Assembly: GCA_963736425.1 (NCBI GenBank) | Contig: CAVTOX010000027.1 | Coordinates: 10,661-74,660 of the forward strand | Length of the DNA: 64,000 nucleotides | From: Prado023 sp963736425 | Lineage (GTDB): Bacteria > Actinomycetota > Actinomycetes > S36-B12 > CAIYMF01 | Direction: 5' to 3' | Part shown: one piece after another, positions 27,523 through 35,978 of the stretch | How positions within the stretch are numbered: the first letter of the stretch is position 1 | Layout: each line of letters starts with the position of its first letter | The notes under the pieces: generated by a model | Databases searched by the model: none | Told to the model about the DNA's origin: nothing | Seen by the model: the letters and a program-made list of their open reading frames with translations, nothing else | Made by a program: the position numbers and the translations under genes

Positions 27523-28780
27523 TGCTCCTCCTTGGTGGTCCTCGCTCGGGGCCGACCGGTGCGGGCGGCCGCCTTCTTGATGGCCTTCTCAGACAGGGCC
27601 GGCAATCGGATCGTGAACGTGGAGCCCTCCCCGACTTTCGACCACACGTCGCAGTCGCCACCATGGTTGGCGCAGACATGCTTGACGATGGACAACCCCA
27701 GGCCCGTTCCGCCGGTGTCGCGCGACCGCGCTTGGTCCACCCGGTAGAAGCGCTCGAAGATCCGGTCCAGCTCCACCGGCGGGATGCCGATGCCCTGGTC
27801 CGTGACCGAGATCGTGACCGAACCGTCGGAGATCCCGGTGGTGACGGCCACCTTCGTTGCCGGCGGGCTGTAGTTGACGGCGTTGACGATCAGGTTGCGC
27901 ACGGCCGTCGCCAGCTGCACGGGGACTCCCTCGACCCGCAGCCCGGCGACCCCGCCACGCAGGAAGGAGATGTCCTTGCCCTGCGCCAGGGACCGGGCGT
28001 CGTCGCAGGCCTGGGCGACGACCTCGTCGATGTCCACCGGACCCATCGGCTGCAGCGGCTCGACGCCCTCGAGCCGGGACAGGTCCATGAGGTCGTTGAG
28101 CAGAGTCGTCAGGCGCCGGGTCTCGCCCAGCATCCGGGTCGTGAAGCGCTCGACGGCGTCCCTGATCCTCCTGCGCCTCATGCACCGCCTCGGCCAGCAG
28201 CGCCAGGGCACCGATCGGGGTCTTCAGCTCGTGGCTCACGTTCGCCACGAAGTCGCGCCGGGCGTGGTCGAGGCGCTCGGCCTCGGTGATGTCATCGACG
28301 AGGACCAGGGCGGAGCCGTCGGCCATGGGCGCCACCCGCACGCGCAGCCGGACGCCCGCCTGCCGGCGACCCGGTCGGCGGACCGTGAGGTCGCGGGCAG
28401 AGGGCTGGTCGGAGGCCAGGGAGCGCTGCACCATCTTCGCGATCTCCGGGGTGTTGATCGCGCCGCGGCGGACCACCCGCAGGGCCTCCAGCGCGGGGTG
28501 GGCCCACACGACGGTGTCCGTGGCGTCGATCCAGACCGCGGGGGTGCTCAGGGCTGCCAGGACTCGGGCAAGGTCGATGGGGAGGGCACTCGCTGCGGAC
28601 GTCCGGCTCAGCAGCAGGGGCGCCCGGAGCCTCGATCGGCGGGACCGCCGCATCGACCGGGGCCTTGGTCGCGGAATGAGCTCGCGTGGGTCGGCTGGCG
28701 GAGGCGGTCGCGGGCACGCCGAAGAGGCGCCGCCTACTGGCCGGCTCATCCGCGCGCGTGCGTCGGGACTGGGTCGCCAC
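27519..28780 (-). CDS. senX3: SenX3-like phosphate sensor histidine kinase, frameshifted
   Basis: A PAS-like domain (ALSTPAVWIDATDTVVWAHP) leads to the phospho-His motif RDFVANVSHELKTPIGAL, then the ATPase boxes: N box RNLIVNAVNYSPPATKV, G1 VTDQGIGIPPVELDRIFERF and G2 GGTGLGLSIVKHVCANHGG. Two frame changes are needed, near 28585-28605 and near 28165. The GTG at 28780 lies seven bases after TATCCT (28793-28788), so it is the probable leaderless start. Its frame gives a Pro/Ala-rich head with no membrane helix, unlike typical SenX3, which has two. The shifts look like assembly indels since all motifs survive. RegX3 is its partner. Confidence 0.8.
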
Positions 28781-28863
28781 GTGAGTCAGGATAGGGCTGC
28801 GCCGGATTCCCACATCCCCGTCAGGCAACGCGGCGAGCCCAATTCATGCCCCCGGCGCGGATT

Positions 28864-28885
28864 GTTCACCGTTCGCTCACCGTTG
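28864..28885 (+). promoter_or_regulatory. PHO box before phoU
   Basis: Two contiguous 11-base units, GTTCACCGTTC and GCTCACCGTTG, match the actinomycete PHO-box unit (GTTCACC plus four bases). A TAGACT -10 candidate follows at 28924-28929, and a GGGAGG site precedes the phoU ATG. The box lies between senX3 and phoU, so RegX3 probably controls phoU. Confidence 0.8.
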
Positions 28886-28946
28886 GGCCACGTCCGTGCG
28901 GTGCAGTGCACAGCCTGCGGATCTAGACTGCTCCCGGGAGGACATC

Positions 28947-29622
28947 ATGCGCGCAGCGTTCCACGACCAGCTCGACGAGATCAGTGACCTGTTGGCCGAG
29001 ATGGCCGTCGCCGCCGGGACGGCGATGAACCAGGCGACCCAGGCGCTGCTCAATGCGGACCTGGCGGTCGCCGAGGCCGTGATCTCCGGCGACGACCACC
29101 TCGACGAGCTCACCAGCGAGGTCGAGCGACGTTGCTACGACGCCGCTGCGCTCCAGCAGCCGGTCGCAACCGACCTGCGCCTCGTGATCGGATCCCTGCG
29201 GATCTCCTCCTCGCTGGAGCGGATGGGCGACCTCGCCGTGCACGTGGCCAAGCAGGCGCGCATGCGCTATCCGAACTCCAGCATCCCCACCGAGCTGCGC
29301 GCGACCTTCGCCGAGCTCGGGCGCCCTCGAGGATGCCATCGCGGCCAAGACCGCCACGGTCATCTCCACGAAGGACATCAGCCTCGGCCCGGACATCGAG
29401 CGCTACGACTCGGAGGTCGACCGGCTGCACCGTGAGCTGTTCACGACCGTCCTGTCCCCCTCATGGGACCACGGGGTCGAGGCAGCCATCGACGCGACGC
29501 TTCTGTCGCGCTACTACGAGCGCTACGCCGACCACGCGGTGAGCATCGCCCGACGGGTCATGCACGTCGTGACCGGGGAGCAGTACTCCGACACCACGCT
29601 CGAGGCCCCGATCGGGCAGTGA
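28947..29622 (+). CDS. phoU: Phosphate transport regulator PhoU, frameshifted
   Basis: The protein has two PhoU three-helix repeats: FHDQLDEISDLLAEMA to DLRLVIGSLRISSSLERMGD, and then ALEDAIAAKTATVISTKDIS to SRYYERYADHAVSIARRVMH. The E/D-xx-R-x-x-D/E metal-site signatures (ERMGDLAVHVAKQARM; ERYADHAVSIARR) are intact. One extra base near 29324 splits the frame, so the whole protein is about 225 residues when joined. PhoU links the Pst transporter to the SenX3 kinase and keeps the regulon off when phosphate is plentiful. The ATG at 28947 has GGGAGG seven bases before it. Confidence 0.88.
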
Positions 29623-29659
29623 GGTCCGAGCGCGTCGGCCCCGCGCGCCGCAGGCCGAC

Positions 29660-30979
29660 TTGCCGGTGACCGCACGCTCCGCGATGGTTGTCGTCGTGGA
29701 TGCCGCCCTGCCCCTGCGCCGCTCCCCGCGGCGCGTGGCCATGCTCAGCGTCCACACCTCCCCGCTGGACCAACCCGGGACGGGCGACGCCGGCGGGATG
29801 AACGTGTACATCGCCGAGGTCGCCACCCGGCTGGCACAGCGCGGGACCGAGGTCGAGGTCTTCACCCGCGCCACCTCCAGCGAGCTGCCGGCGCACGTCC
29901 AGATGGCCCCCGGAGTCCTGGTCCACAACGTCGTGGCGGGACCGTTCGAGGGTCTGCCCAAGGAGGACCTCCCCGGGCAGCTCTGCGCGGTGACAGCGGG
30001 GGTCCTGCGCAAGGAGGCCGCCCGGCGGGAGGGCTGGTACGACCTGATCCACTCGCACTACTGGTTGTCGGGGCAGGTGGGTTGGCTGGCCAAGGAGCGC
30101 TGGGGCGTGCCGCTCGTCCACACGATGCACACGATGGGACGGGTGAAGAACCTCAGCCTCGCCCCGGACGACCGCGCTGAGCCCGAGCTGCGGATCATCG
30201 GCGAGCAGCAGGTGGTCGACGCCGCCGACCGGCTGGTGGCCAACACGGCCGCCGAGCGCTCCGATCTCGTGACCCTGTACGACGCAGACCCCCGCCTGGT
30301 CGACGTGGTGCTGCCCGGAGTCGATCTCGAGGCCTTCCACGGCCGCGACCGGGCTTCAGCACGGGCCGCGCTGGGCTACGCCCCCGACGACCTCGTGGTG
30401 CTGTTCGTGGGCCGCATTCAACCGTTGAAGGCCCCCGACCTGCTCGTCCGGGCGATGTCGCGACTGGCCCTTGCGGACCCGGACCTGGCCTCCCGGGTGC
30501 GCCTGGAGTTCTGCGGCGGGCCCTCGGGGTCCGGCACGGAGCACCCCACTGCGCTGGCCGACCTCGCCGCCGAGCTGCACGTCCCCGCCACCTTCCACGC
30601 CCCCACCGACCGGGCGCGACTGCGCCTGCGCTACGCGGCCGCCGACGTGGTGGTCGTGCCCTCGCACTCGGAGTCCTTCGGCCTTGTGGCCGTCGAGGCG
30701 CAGGCCTGCGGAACCCCGGTGCTGGCTGCCAACGTCGGGGGCCTGCCCGTCGCGGTCCACGATGGGGTCTCCGGGCTGCTGGTCGATGGGCACGAGCCCG
30801 AGCAGTGGGCCTCGGCCCTGCGCCGGGTCCTGGCCGACGACGCCCTACGCGCCCGCCTGGCCGGCGGGGCACGCGGCCACGCCGAGACGCTGTCGTGGGA
30901 CGTCACGGTCGAGGGCCTTCTCAGGAGCTACTCAGCGGCGCTGGTCGCTCCGCGCGACGCACTGGGCAGGGTCGGCTGA
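29660..30979 (+). CDS. mshA: D-inositol-3-phosphate glycosyltransferase MshA (mycothiol step 1)
   Basis: The 439-residue GT4/GT-B enzyme joins UDP-GlcNAc to 1-L-inositol-1-phosphate to begin mycothiol synthesis. The N-terminal loop SPLDQPGTGDAGGMNVYIAE is the MshA acceptor loop; HSHYWLSGQVGWLAKERWGV, LVANTAAERSDLV, VVLPGVDLEAFHG and VVLFVGRIQPLKAPDLLVRA are typical. The donor-binding EX7E region is HSESFGLVAVEAQACGTPV. The start is a TTG at 29660 in the longest frame; a GTG at 29666 is equally likely. Its stop overlaps the ybjN-like start (TGATG). The gene order mshA-ybjN-gpmA is as in mycobacteria. Confidence 0.93.
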   Translation: MPVTARSAMVVVVDAALPLRRSPRRVAMLSVHTSPLDQPGTGDAGGMNVYIAEVATRLAQRGTEVEVFTRATSSELPAHVQMAPGVLVHNVVAGPFEGLPKEDLPGQLCAVTAGVLRKEAARREGWYDLIHSHYWLSGQVGWLAKERWGVPLVHTMHTMGRVKNLSLAPDDRAEPELRIIGEQQVVDAADRLVANTAAERSDLVTLYDADPRLVDVVLPGVDLEAFHGRDRASARAALGYAPDDLVVLFVGRIQPLKAPDLLVRAMSRLALADPDLASRVRLEFCGGPSGSGTEHPTALADLAAELHVPATFHAPTDRARLRLRYAAADVVVVPSHSESFGLVAVEAQACGTPVLAANVGGLPVAVHDGVSGLLVDGHEPEQWASALRRVLADDALRARLAGGARGHAETLSWDVTVEGLLRSYSAALVAPRDALGRVG

Positions 30980-31482
30980 TGCCTCGGCAGGTAGCGGTGG
31001 CCAATCAGCTCGCCGAGCTGCTCGAGGCCGAGGACCTGGAGCACGAGCGGCCGGAGCCCCACCGGTTCGTGGTCGTCCTGCCGGGCCAGGCGAAGCTGCG
31101 CACCACGGTCAGCATGGCCGTGGGCCCGCAGGCGCTGACCATCAACGCCTTCGTCGCCCGCCGCCCTGACGAGAACGCGGAGGCGGTCTACCGCTGGCTG
31201 CTGCAGCAGAACACCCGAATGCTGGGTATCGCCTTCGCCCTCGACAGCCTCGGGGACATCTACCTGGTCGGACGGATCCCCATCACGGGGATCGCTACTG
31301 AGGACCTCGACAGGCTGCTCGGCTCCGTGCTGCGCGCCTCCGACGAGTCGTTCAACATAATCCTGCGCCTGGGTTTCGCCACCGCGATCCGCCGGGAACG
31401 GGCATGGCGGGAGTCCCGTGGCGAGTCCACGGCCAACCTCGCGGCGTTCGCCGACCTCGGCCCCGAGCCCACCGCCGGCTGA
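30979..31482 (+). CDS. YbjN-domain protein
   Basis: The 167-residue protein has the YbjN/T3SS-chaperone-like fold: RFVVVLPGQAKLRTTVSMAV, INAFVARRPDENAEAVYRWL, LQQNTRMLGIAFALDSLGDI and YLVGRIPITGIATEDLDRLL. The role is unknown. It is translationally coupled to mshA by a one-base overlap and followed by gpmA, an arrangement kept among actinomycetes. The C-terminal 25 residues are less ordered. A helper role in mycothiol synthesis or a stress role is only a guess from position. Confidence 0.85.
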   Translation: MPRQVAVANQLAELLEAEDLEHERPEPHRFVVVLPGQAKLRTTVSMAVGPQALTINAFVARRPDENAEAVYRWLLQQNTRMLGIAFALDSLGDIYLVGRIPITGIATEDLDRLLGSVLRASDESFNIILRLGFATAIRRERAWRESRGESTANLAAFADLGPEPTAG

Positions 31483-31564
31483 GCGCCCGCCGGCGGCGGC
31501 GGTTCATCCGATGGCCATCCGCTCGCCGCGCGAGGGGTGGGTCGGCTGGGCCAGTATTGCCCCC

Positions 31565-32311
31565 ATGACCTACACCCTGATCCTGCTCCGCCATGGCGAG
31601 AGCGAGTGGAACGCGCTGAACCTGTTCACCGGCTGGGTTGATGTGAACCTGACCGCCAAGGGCGAGGCAGAGGCGATTCGCGGGGGCCAGATGCTCCTCG
31701 AGCAGGGCATCCTGCCCGACGTCGCGCACACCTCGCTGCAGAAGCGCGCGATCCGCACGACGCAGATGGCCCTGGAGACCTGCGAGCGCCACTGGGTGCC
31801 AGTGCGCCGGTCGTGGCGGCTCAACGAGCGGCACTACGGCGCCCTGCAGGGCAAGGACAAGAAGGAGACCCTGCAGAAGTACGGCGAGGAGAAGTTCACC
31901 GAGTGGCGTCGCTCCTACGACGTGCCGCCTCCCCCGATCGATCCCGAGGACGAGCACGCCCAGACCCACGACCCGCGCTACGCGGACCTCGCGCCGGAGA
32001 TCCGACCCGCGGCCGAGTGCCTCAAGGACGTCGTCACCCGGATGCTGCCCTACTGGTACGACGGAATCGTGCCGGACCTCCGGCTCGGTCGCACCGTGAT
32101 CGTCGGGGCCCACGGCAACTCCCTGCGTGGCCTGGTCAAGCACCTCGAGGGCATGAGCGACGAGGCAGTCATCAAGCTCAACATCCCCACGGGGATCCCG
32201 CTGGTGTACCGGCTCGACGAGGACCTGCGCCCCACGGTCCCCGGCGGCGAGTACGTGGACCCGGAGGCGGCTGCCTCAGCGGCCGCGGCAGTGGCCAACC
32301 AGGGCAAGTAG
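31565..32311 (+). CDS. gpmA: 2,3-bisphosphoglycerate-dependent phosphoglycerate mutase
   Basis: The 248-residue glycolytic enzyme interconverts 3- and 2-phosphoglycerate. The phospho-histidine is His10 in LLRHGESEWN, with LFTGWVDVNLTAKGE, RRSWRLNERHYGALQGKDKK and the second active-site His in VIVGAHGNSLRGLVKHLE. The start at 31565 is fixed by homology length; the upstream frame is shadow. CAGTAT lies seven bases before the ATG, so it may be leaderless. A strong hairpin follows 20 bases after the stop. Its place after mshA-ybjN matches mycobacteria. Confidence 0.95.
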   Translation: MTYTLILLRHGESEWNALNLFTGWVDVNLTAKGEAEAIRGGQMLLEQGILPDVAHTSLQKRAIRTTQMALETCERHWVPVRRSWRLNERHYGALQGKDKKETLQKYGEEKFTEWRRSYDVPPPPIDPEDEHAQTHDPRYADLAPEIRPAAECLKDVVTRMLPYWYDGIVPDLRLGRTVIVGAHGNSLRGLVKHLEGMSDEAVIKLNIPTGIPLVYRLDEDLRPTVPGGEYVDPEAAASAAAAVANQGK

Positions 32312-32330
32312 CTCCCCCAGACGGGGGAAT

Positions 32331-32369
32331 CCGCGGGCCCGGGCGAGGTGATCGCGCCCGGGCCCGCGG
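32331..32369 (+). terminator. Strong hairpin after gpmA
   Basis: CCGCGGGCCCGGGCG (32331-32345) pairs perfectly with 32355-32369 across a nine-base loop. It is 20 bases after the gpmA stop and ends 20 bases before the next start. There is no T run, so it may be a terminator of the GC-rich type or an attenuator for the next gene. Confidence 0.7.
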
Positions 32370-32388
32370 CCTGTTCGAGGAGGAGTGC

Positions 32389-33411
32389 GTGAGGGCCGTC
32401 ATCGCCGACCAGTACGGGGCGCCGGCGCAGCTGCGCCTCGGCGAGGTCGATCGGCCGGTGCCCGGCGAGGGGCAGGTCCTGATCCGGGTGCACGCCGCCT
32501 CCGTGCATGCCGACGTCTGGCACATGATCCGCGGCGTGCCCTACGTCATGCGGCTGATGGGCGGTGGCCTGCGCAGGCCGGGAAACCCGATCCCGGGCAC
32601 CGACGCGGCCGGGGTGGTCGAGGCACTCGGCCCCGGGACGTCGCGGTTCCAGGTGGGCGACCCCGTGTTCGGCGAGGTCGTCGAGGGGTTCCAGTGGCGC
32701 AATGGTGGCACGTTCGCGGAGTACGTGAACGCTCCTGAGGCGGCCCTCGAGCCGATCCCCGACGGGGTCTCGTTCGTCGCCGCCGCCGCAGTGCCGACCT
32801 CGGCGCTGATCGCCCTGTTCACGGTCCGCAACGAGGCCAAGGTGCAGCCCGGCGAGCGGGTGCTGGTCAATGGTGCCGCCGGTGCGGTGGGCCAGTTCGC
32901 GGTGCAGATCGCCCGGGCGGACGGGGCGCATGTCACGGCCGTGGAGCGCACGGACCGCATGGACCTGCTCGCGGAGGTGGGTGCCGACGCGGTCATCGAC
33001 GGGACCCGCACGGACTACACCGACGGCCCGCAGCGCTATGACGTGGTGATCGACATCCCCGGGAACCACTCGTTCGCCAAGGTCCGCCATGTGCTCAGCG
33101 ACAACGGTCGGTACATGCTGATCGGCCATGATCGGTACGGGGCTGGGGGTCACCGCTGGCTGGGCAGCATCCCCCGGGTGTTCGCCCTGATGGCGCGCTC
33201 AGCAGTGAGCTCCCAGGTGCCCCGGCCGGACTTCTCCGGTCCCGGACCGGACGCCATGCGGATCCTGACCGAGATGATGGCCTCGGGCGCCCTGCACCCG
33301 GTGGTGGGTCGGACCTACCCGCTCGACGAGGCGGTGGCCGCCCTTGAGTACCTCGAGTCCGGTCACGCCCGGGGCAAGGTGGTCCTCACGATGATGGATC
33401 CGCCGGACTGA
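32389..33411 (+). CDS. NAD(P)-dependent quinone oxidoreductase/MDR-superfamily protein
   Basis: The 340-residue protein is an MDR-fold reductase without structural zinc, of the QOR-like group. The substrate domain has IRVHAASVHADVWHMIRGVP and PGTDAAGVVEALGPGTSRFQ. The Rossmann domain carries the dinucleotide loop VLVNGAAGAVGQFAVQIARA and acidic-to-basic switch ERTDRMDLLAEVGAD. The C-terminus LEYLESGHARGKVVLTM is typical. The GTG start at 32389 has AGGAGGAG close before it. The substrate and cofactor preference are unknown. Confidence 0.87.
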   Translation: MRAVIADQYGAPAQLRLGEVDRPVPGEGQVLIRVHAASVHADVWHMIRGVPYVMRLMGGGLRRPGNPIPGTDAAGVVEALGPGTSRFQVGDPVFGEVVEGFQWRNGGTFAEYVNAPEAALEPIPDGVSFVAAAAVPTSALIALFTVRNEAKVQPGERVLVNGAAGAVGQFAVQIARADGAHVTAVERTDRMDLLAEVGADAVIDGTRTDYTDGPQRYDVVIDIPGNHSFAKVRHVLSDNGRYMLIGHDRYGAGGHRWLGSIPRVFALMARSAVSSQVPRPDFSGPGPDAMRILTEMMASGALHPVVGRTYPLDEAVAALEYLESGHARGKVVLTMMDPPD

Positions 33412-33436
33412 GGGATCCGTGCCGGGACCCAGCAGC

Positions 33437-33718
33437 TCACTGGCCGCTGAGGATCTCGGCGATCTTCGGGCGGATGTCCAGAAGGTAGACCGAGGCGATC
33501 ACGATCGAGGCGATGCCCAGGATCCCGATCGGGCTGAACCATGCCAGCGACACGAGGGTGGCACCACCGGTCAGGGCCAACCACAACCCCTTGGACTGAC
33601 GGCCGATGGCCGGGAAGGCATCGGGACGGGTACGCAGGCAGTGGATGAAGGCCCATGCCGAGGCGACCAGCGTGGCGATGTCGATGGCCCACAGGATCGT
33701 CGTCGTCAGCGTGTTCAT
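33437..33718 (-). CDS. DUF2516 membrane protein
   Basis: The 93-residue protein has three hydrophobic helices: residues 5-25, 45-60 and 65-80. It belongs to DUF2516, an actinomycete family of unknown role. Conserved features are the polar loop HCLRTRPDAFPAIGRQSKG and the ending YLLDIRPKIAEILSG. The ATG at 33718 lies seven bases after TACGCT (33731-33726), the leaderless arrangement. It is divergent from the XRE regulator, and this neighbourhood with an HbhA-like gene is as in Mycobacterium. Confidence 0.85.
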   Translation of the reverse strand: MNTLTTTILWAIDIATLVASAWAFIHCLRTRPDAFPAIGRQSKGLWLALTGGATLVSLAWFSPIGILGIASIVIASVYLLDIRPKIAEILSGQ

Positions 33719-33780
33719 GGGTCCAAGCGTAGGTGACGCGACGAGCGTGAGCCATCTCACTCCCCAACTGCTTGCTATCT

Positions 33781-33811
33781 GCTTGCAATTGCAAGCACCC
33801 TTGGGGATACT
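33781..33811 (+). promoter_or_regulatory. XRE promoter with palindromic operator over its -35 box
   Basis: GCTTGCAATTGCAAGC (33781-33796) is a perfect palindrome; another TGCTTGC lies just upstream at 33769-33775. The -35 TTGCAA (33783-33788) and -10 GATACT (33806-33811) are 17 bases apart, and the GTG start is six bases after the -10. A dimeric regulator bound here would block the -35, fitting self-repression by the XRE protein. Confidence 0.65.
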
Positions 33812-33817
33812 TGAGGT

Positions 33818-34204
33818 GTGGCCAAGATCGACGCAACGAAGCTCGGCGAGTACATCCGCGAACAGCGGGGTGCGGCGCAGATCTCGATACGTCAGTTGGC
33901 CAAGGCCGCAGACATCTCCAACCCCTACCTGAGCCAGGTGGAGCGGGGACTGCGCAAGCCCAGTGCTGAGATTCTGGCCCGGATCGCCTCCGGGTTGCGG
34001 ATCTCCGCCGAGACGCTGTACGTGCGGGCAGGGCTCCTCGAGGAGCGCAGCGGTGACCTGACGGTCATCGGTGCGATCGCCGAGGACGCCACGCTCACCG
34101 AACGGCAGCGCAGGGCCCTGCTGGAGATCTACGCGGCCTTCCAGACCGAGAACTCGGCCCAGCAACAGCTGGCCGAGGACACCACAGAAGAGGAACTCTC
34201 ATGA
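33818..34204 (+). CDS. XRE-family helix-turn-helix regulator
   Basis: The 128-residue protein has an N-terminal XRE domain: YIREQRGAAQISIRQLAKAA, DISNPYLSQVERGLRKPSAE, then ILARIASGLRISAETLYVRA. A helical tail follows (LTERQRRALLEIYAAFQTEN). It resembles the regulator before hbhA in Mycobacterium. The GTG at 33818 follows GATACT by six bases, so the mRNA is probably leaderless. Its stop overlaps the start of the HbhA-like gene, so both are made from one message. The palindrome over its promoter is the likely operator. Confidence 0.88.
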   Translation: MAKIDATKLGEYIREQRGAAQISIRQLAKAADISNPYLSQVERGLRKPSAEILARIASGLRISAETLYVRAGLLEERSGDLTVIGAIAEDATLTERQRRALLEIYAAFQTENSAQQQLAEDTTEEELS

Positions 34205-34896
34205 CTGAGAACACCACCCCCATGACCGAGGCCGTCCAGGAGACCCTGGAGACCGTCACCGAGGCGACGAACGCCACGGTTGAGCAGACCGCCACCGCCG
34301 CCAAGAAGACGGCGACCACCGCGAAGAAGACGGCTGCCAGGAAGACCACCACGGCCAAGAAGACGGCTGCCAAGAAGACCACATCGGCCACGAACACGGC
34401 CGCGAAGAAGGCGACGACCGCCAAGAAGACGGCCGCCACGAAGACCACTGCGGCCCGCAAGGCTGCAGCTGAGAAGATCGCGCCGAAGCCCGAGGGTCGC
34501 CACATCCCGACCGTGGACGAGCTGCGCGAGCTGGTCGGCAAGTTCGAGGTCCCCAGCGTCGAGGACTTCCGCGCGATGGTGACCAAGATCGAGGTGCCGA
34601 CTGTCGCCGACGTGCGCGCCGAGGCCGAGAAGCTCGTCTCCAAGGTCGAGCGCCCGCACGCCTCGATCTCCGAGATCCGCGATCGCGTGTCGAAGGTGGA
34701 GCTGCCCAAGGTGGAGCTGCCCAAGGTGGAGCTGCCGACCGTGGCCGACCTGCGCGACCGCGCCTCGAAGGTCGAGCTGCCGAAGGTGGAGCGCCCGACC
34801 GTCGCCGGCCTGCGTGCCGACGCGACCGACCTGGCCACCGACGCCCAGGAGCAGGCAACCGCGCTGTACCGCAAGGTGCTCGCGACCATCAAGTGA
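34201..34896 (+). CDS. HbhA-like/histone H1-like lysine-rich protein
   Basis: The 231-residue protein has a helical head (residues 1-30). A lysine/alanine/threonine-rich stretch (residues 32-92) holds many AAKK and TAKKTA repeats, like histone H1 tails and the heparin-binding end of HbhA. The second half has repeated PTV-D-LR and KVELPKVELPKVELPT units, ending in a helix (DAQEQATALYRKVLATIK). In mycobacterial HbhA the Lys repeats are at the C-terminus; here they are internal. Binding to nucleic acid or anionic polymers is likely; adhesion is not shown. A strong terminator follows. Confidence 0.75.
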   Translation: MTENTTPMTEAVQETLETVTEATNATVEQTATAAKKTATTAKKTAARKTTTAKKTAAKKTTSATNTAAKKATTAKKTAATKTTAARKAAAEKIAPKPEGRHIPTVDELRELVGKFEVPSVEDFRAMVTKIEVPTVADVRAEAEKLVSKVERPHASISEIRDRVSKVELPKVELPKVELPTVADLRDRASKVELPKVERPTVAGLRADATDLATDAQEQATALYRKVLATIK

Positions 34897-34932
34897 CCTG
34901 GACCCGCTGATGCGGGACCGGTGAGACAGAGT

Positions 34933-34968
34933 CTGAAGGGGTCCGACCGCAGGGTCGGGCCCCTTCAG
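34933..34968 (+). terminator. Intrinsic terminator after the XRE-HbhA-like pair
   Basis: CTGAAGGGGTCCGACC (34933-34948) pairs with 34953-34968 through 16 positions, with one G-T pair, around the loop GCAG. It begins 37 bases after the stop. No T run is seen. It also separates these genes from the asparaginase gene coming from the right. Confidence 0.75.
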
Positions 34969-35023
34969 GCCGTCCTGGGCAGGGCACGCGAACCGCCCAG
35001 CAGCGGGCAGCAGCCAGCCCGCC

Positions 35024-35968
35024 TCAGATCACGGCGACCACGGAACCGACCGGCCGGCCGCCGCCGAGGATGGGCGCAGGCCCCGACACTGCCAGGACCG
35101 AGGGGTCGACGCCGAGGTGGCGCAGCAGCGCGACGGCCACGGCAGCCCGGGCCCGCTCCGAGCCGTCCGCGACCTTCAGCGCCCCGGCGTGCCCGTCGGG
35201 CAGGGCGAAGGCGTGGACCGACTCGGCACCGTCCTTCGCGATGGCCCCGGGCAGGGCTGCCATGAACAGCGAGACGTCCCGTTCGGTCCCCCCGACATGT
35301 GCCGGGTGGGCTGCCATCGCCCGTGCGACCCGGCCCTCGGCCGTCTCGGCGCCGGCACGGACCATCCGCGAGAACGCCCGGGCGAGCCCGACCAGGCTGA
35401 TCGCCGCGACCGGGGCTCCGCAGCCGTCGACTCCGGTGGCCACGATCCGCTCCCCGGACAGCCGCTCGATCCCCGCGGCCGCCGCGCGCTGGACCGGATG
35501 GTCGGGATGCACGTAGCCGGTCAGCGAGGCCCCCAGGGCTTGCGCGGTGCGGAGCATGGCCGCGTGCTTGCCGGAGCAGTTCTGGGTCAGCGAGGTGGGG
35601 CCGCCACCGGCGCGGATCCACGCGAGTTGCGCGGCCGGGGCGTACGGCAGTGCCGGCGTGTTCGCGAGGTCCGCCTCCGTCAGGCCACCGCCGGCCAGGA
35701 CGGCGCGCACCGTGTCGAGGTGGAACGACTCACCGCTGTGGGAGGCCGCCGCGATCGCCAGCTGCGCGCCCTCGAGATCGAGCCCCGCCCCGACCATCCC
35801 GGCGGCCTGCAGCGGCTTGTTCGACGAGCGTGGCAGGACCGGGTCCTCGGGTCGGCCCCAGGACCGGATCACCGCCCCGTCCGGGTCGATGAGCACCGCG
35901 TGCCCGGCGTGCACGGATTCGACCCAGCCGTTGCGCGTCACCTCGGCGAGGCGGACCTGACCATCCAT
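35024..35968 (-). CDS. Asparaginase, type II-like (Asparaginase_II family)
   Basis: The 314-residue protein belongs to the thermolabile Asparaginase_II family that converts asparagine to aspartate and ammonia. Family landmarks are LPRSSNKPLQAAGMVGAGLD, AAASHSGESFHLDTVRAVL, SLTQNCSGKHAAML and GVDGCGAPV. It has no signal peptide, so it acts in the cytosol. The ATG at 35968 begins DGQVRLAEVTRNGWVES; the longer frame overlaps the BKACE gene. It lies 10 bases downstream of that gene, so they are likely one operon. Confidence 0.88.
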   Translation of the reverse strand: MDGQVRLAEVTRNGWVESVHAGHAVLIDPDGAVIRSWGRPEDPVLPRSSNKPLQAAGMVGAGLDLEGAQLAIAAASHSGESFHLDTVRAVLAGGGLTEADLANTPALPYAPAAQLAWIRAGGGPTSLTQNCSGKHAAMLRTAQALGASLTGYVHPDHPVQRAAAAGIERLSGERIVATGVDGCGAPVAAISLVGLARAFSRMVRAGAETAEGRVARAMAAHPAHVGGTERDVSLFMAALPGAIAKDGAESVHAFALPDGHAGALKVADGSERARAAVAVALLRHLGVDPSVLAVSGPAPILGGGRPVGSVVAVI

Positions 35969-35978
35969 GGGATCGGCC

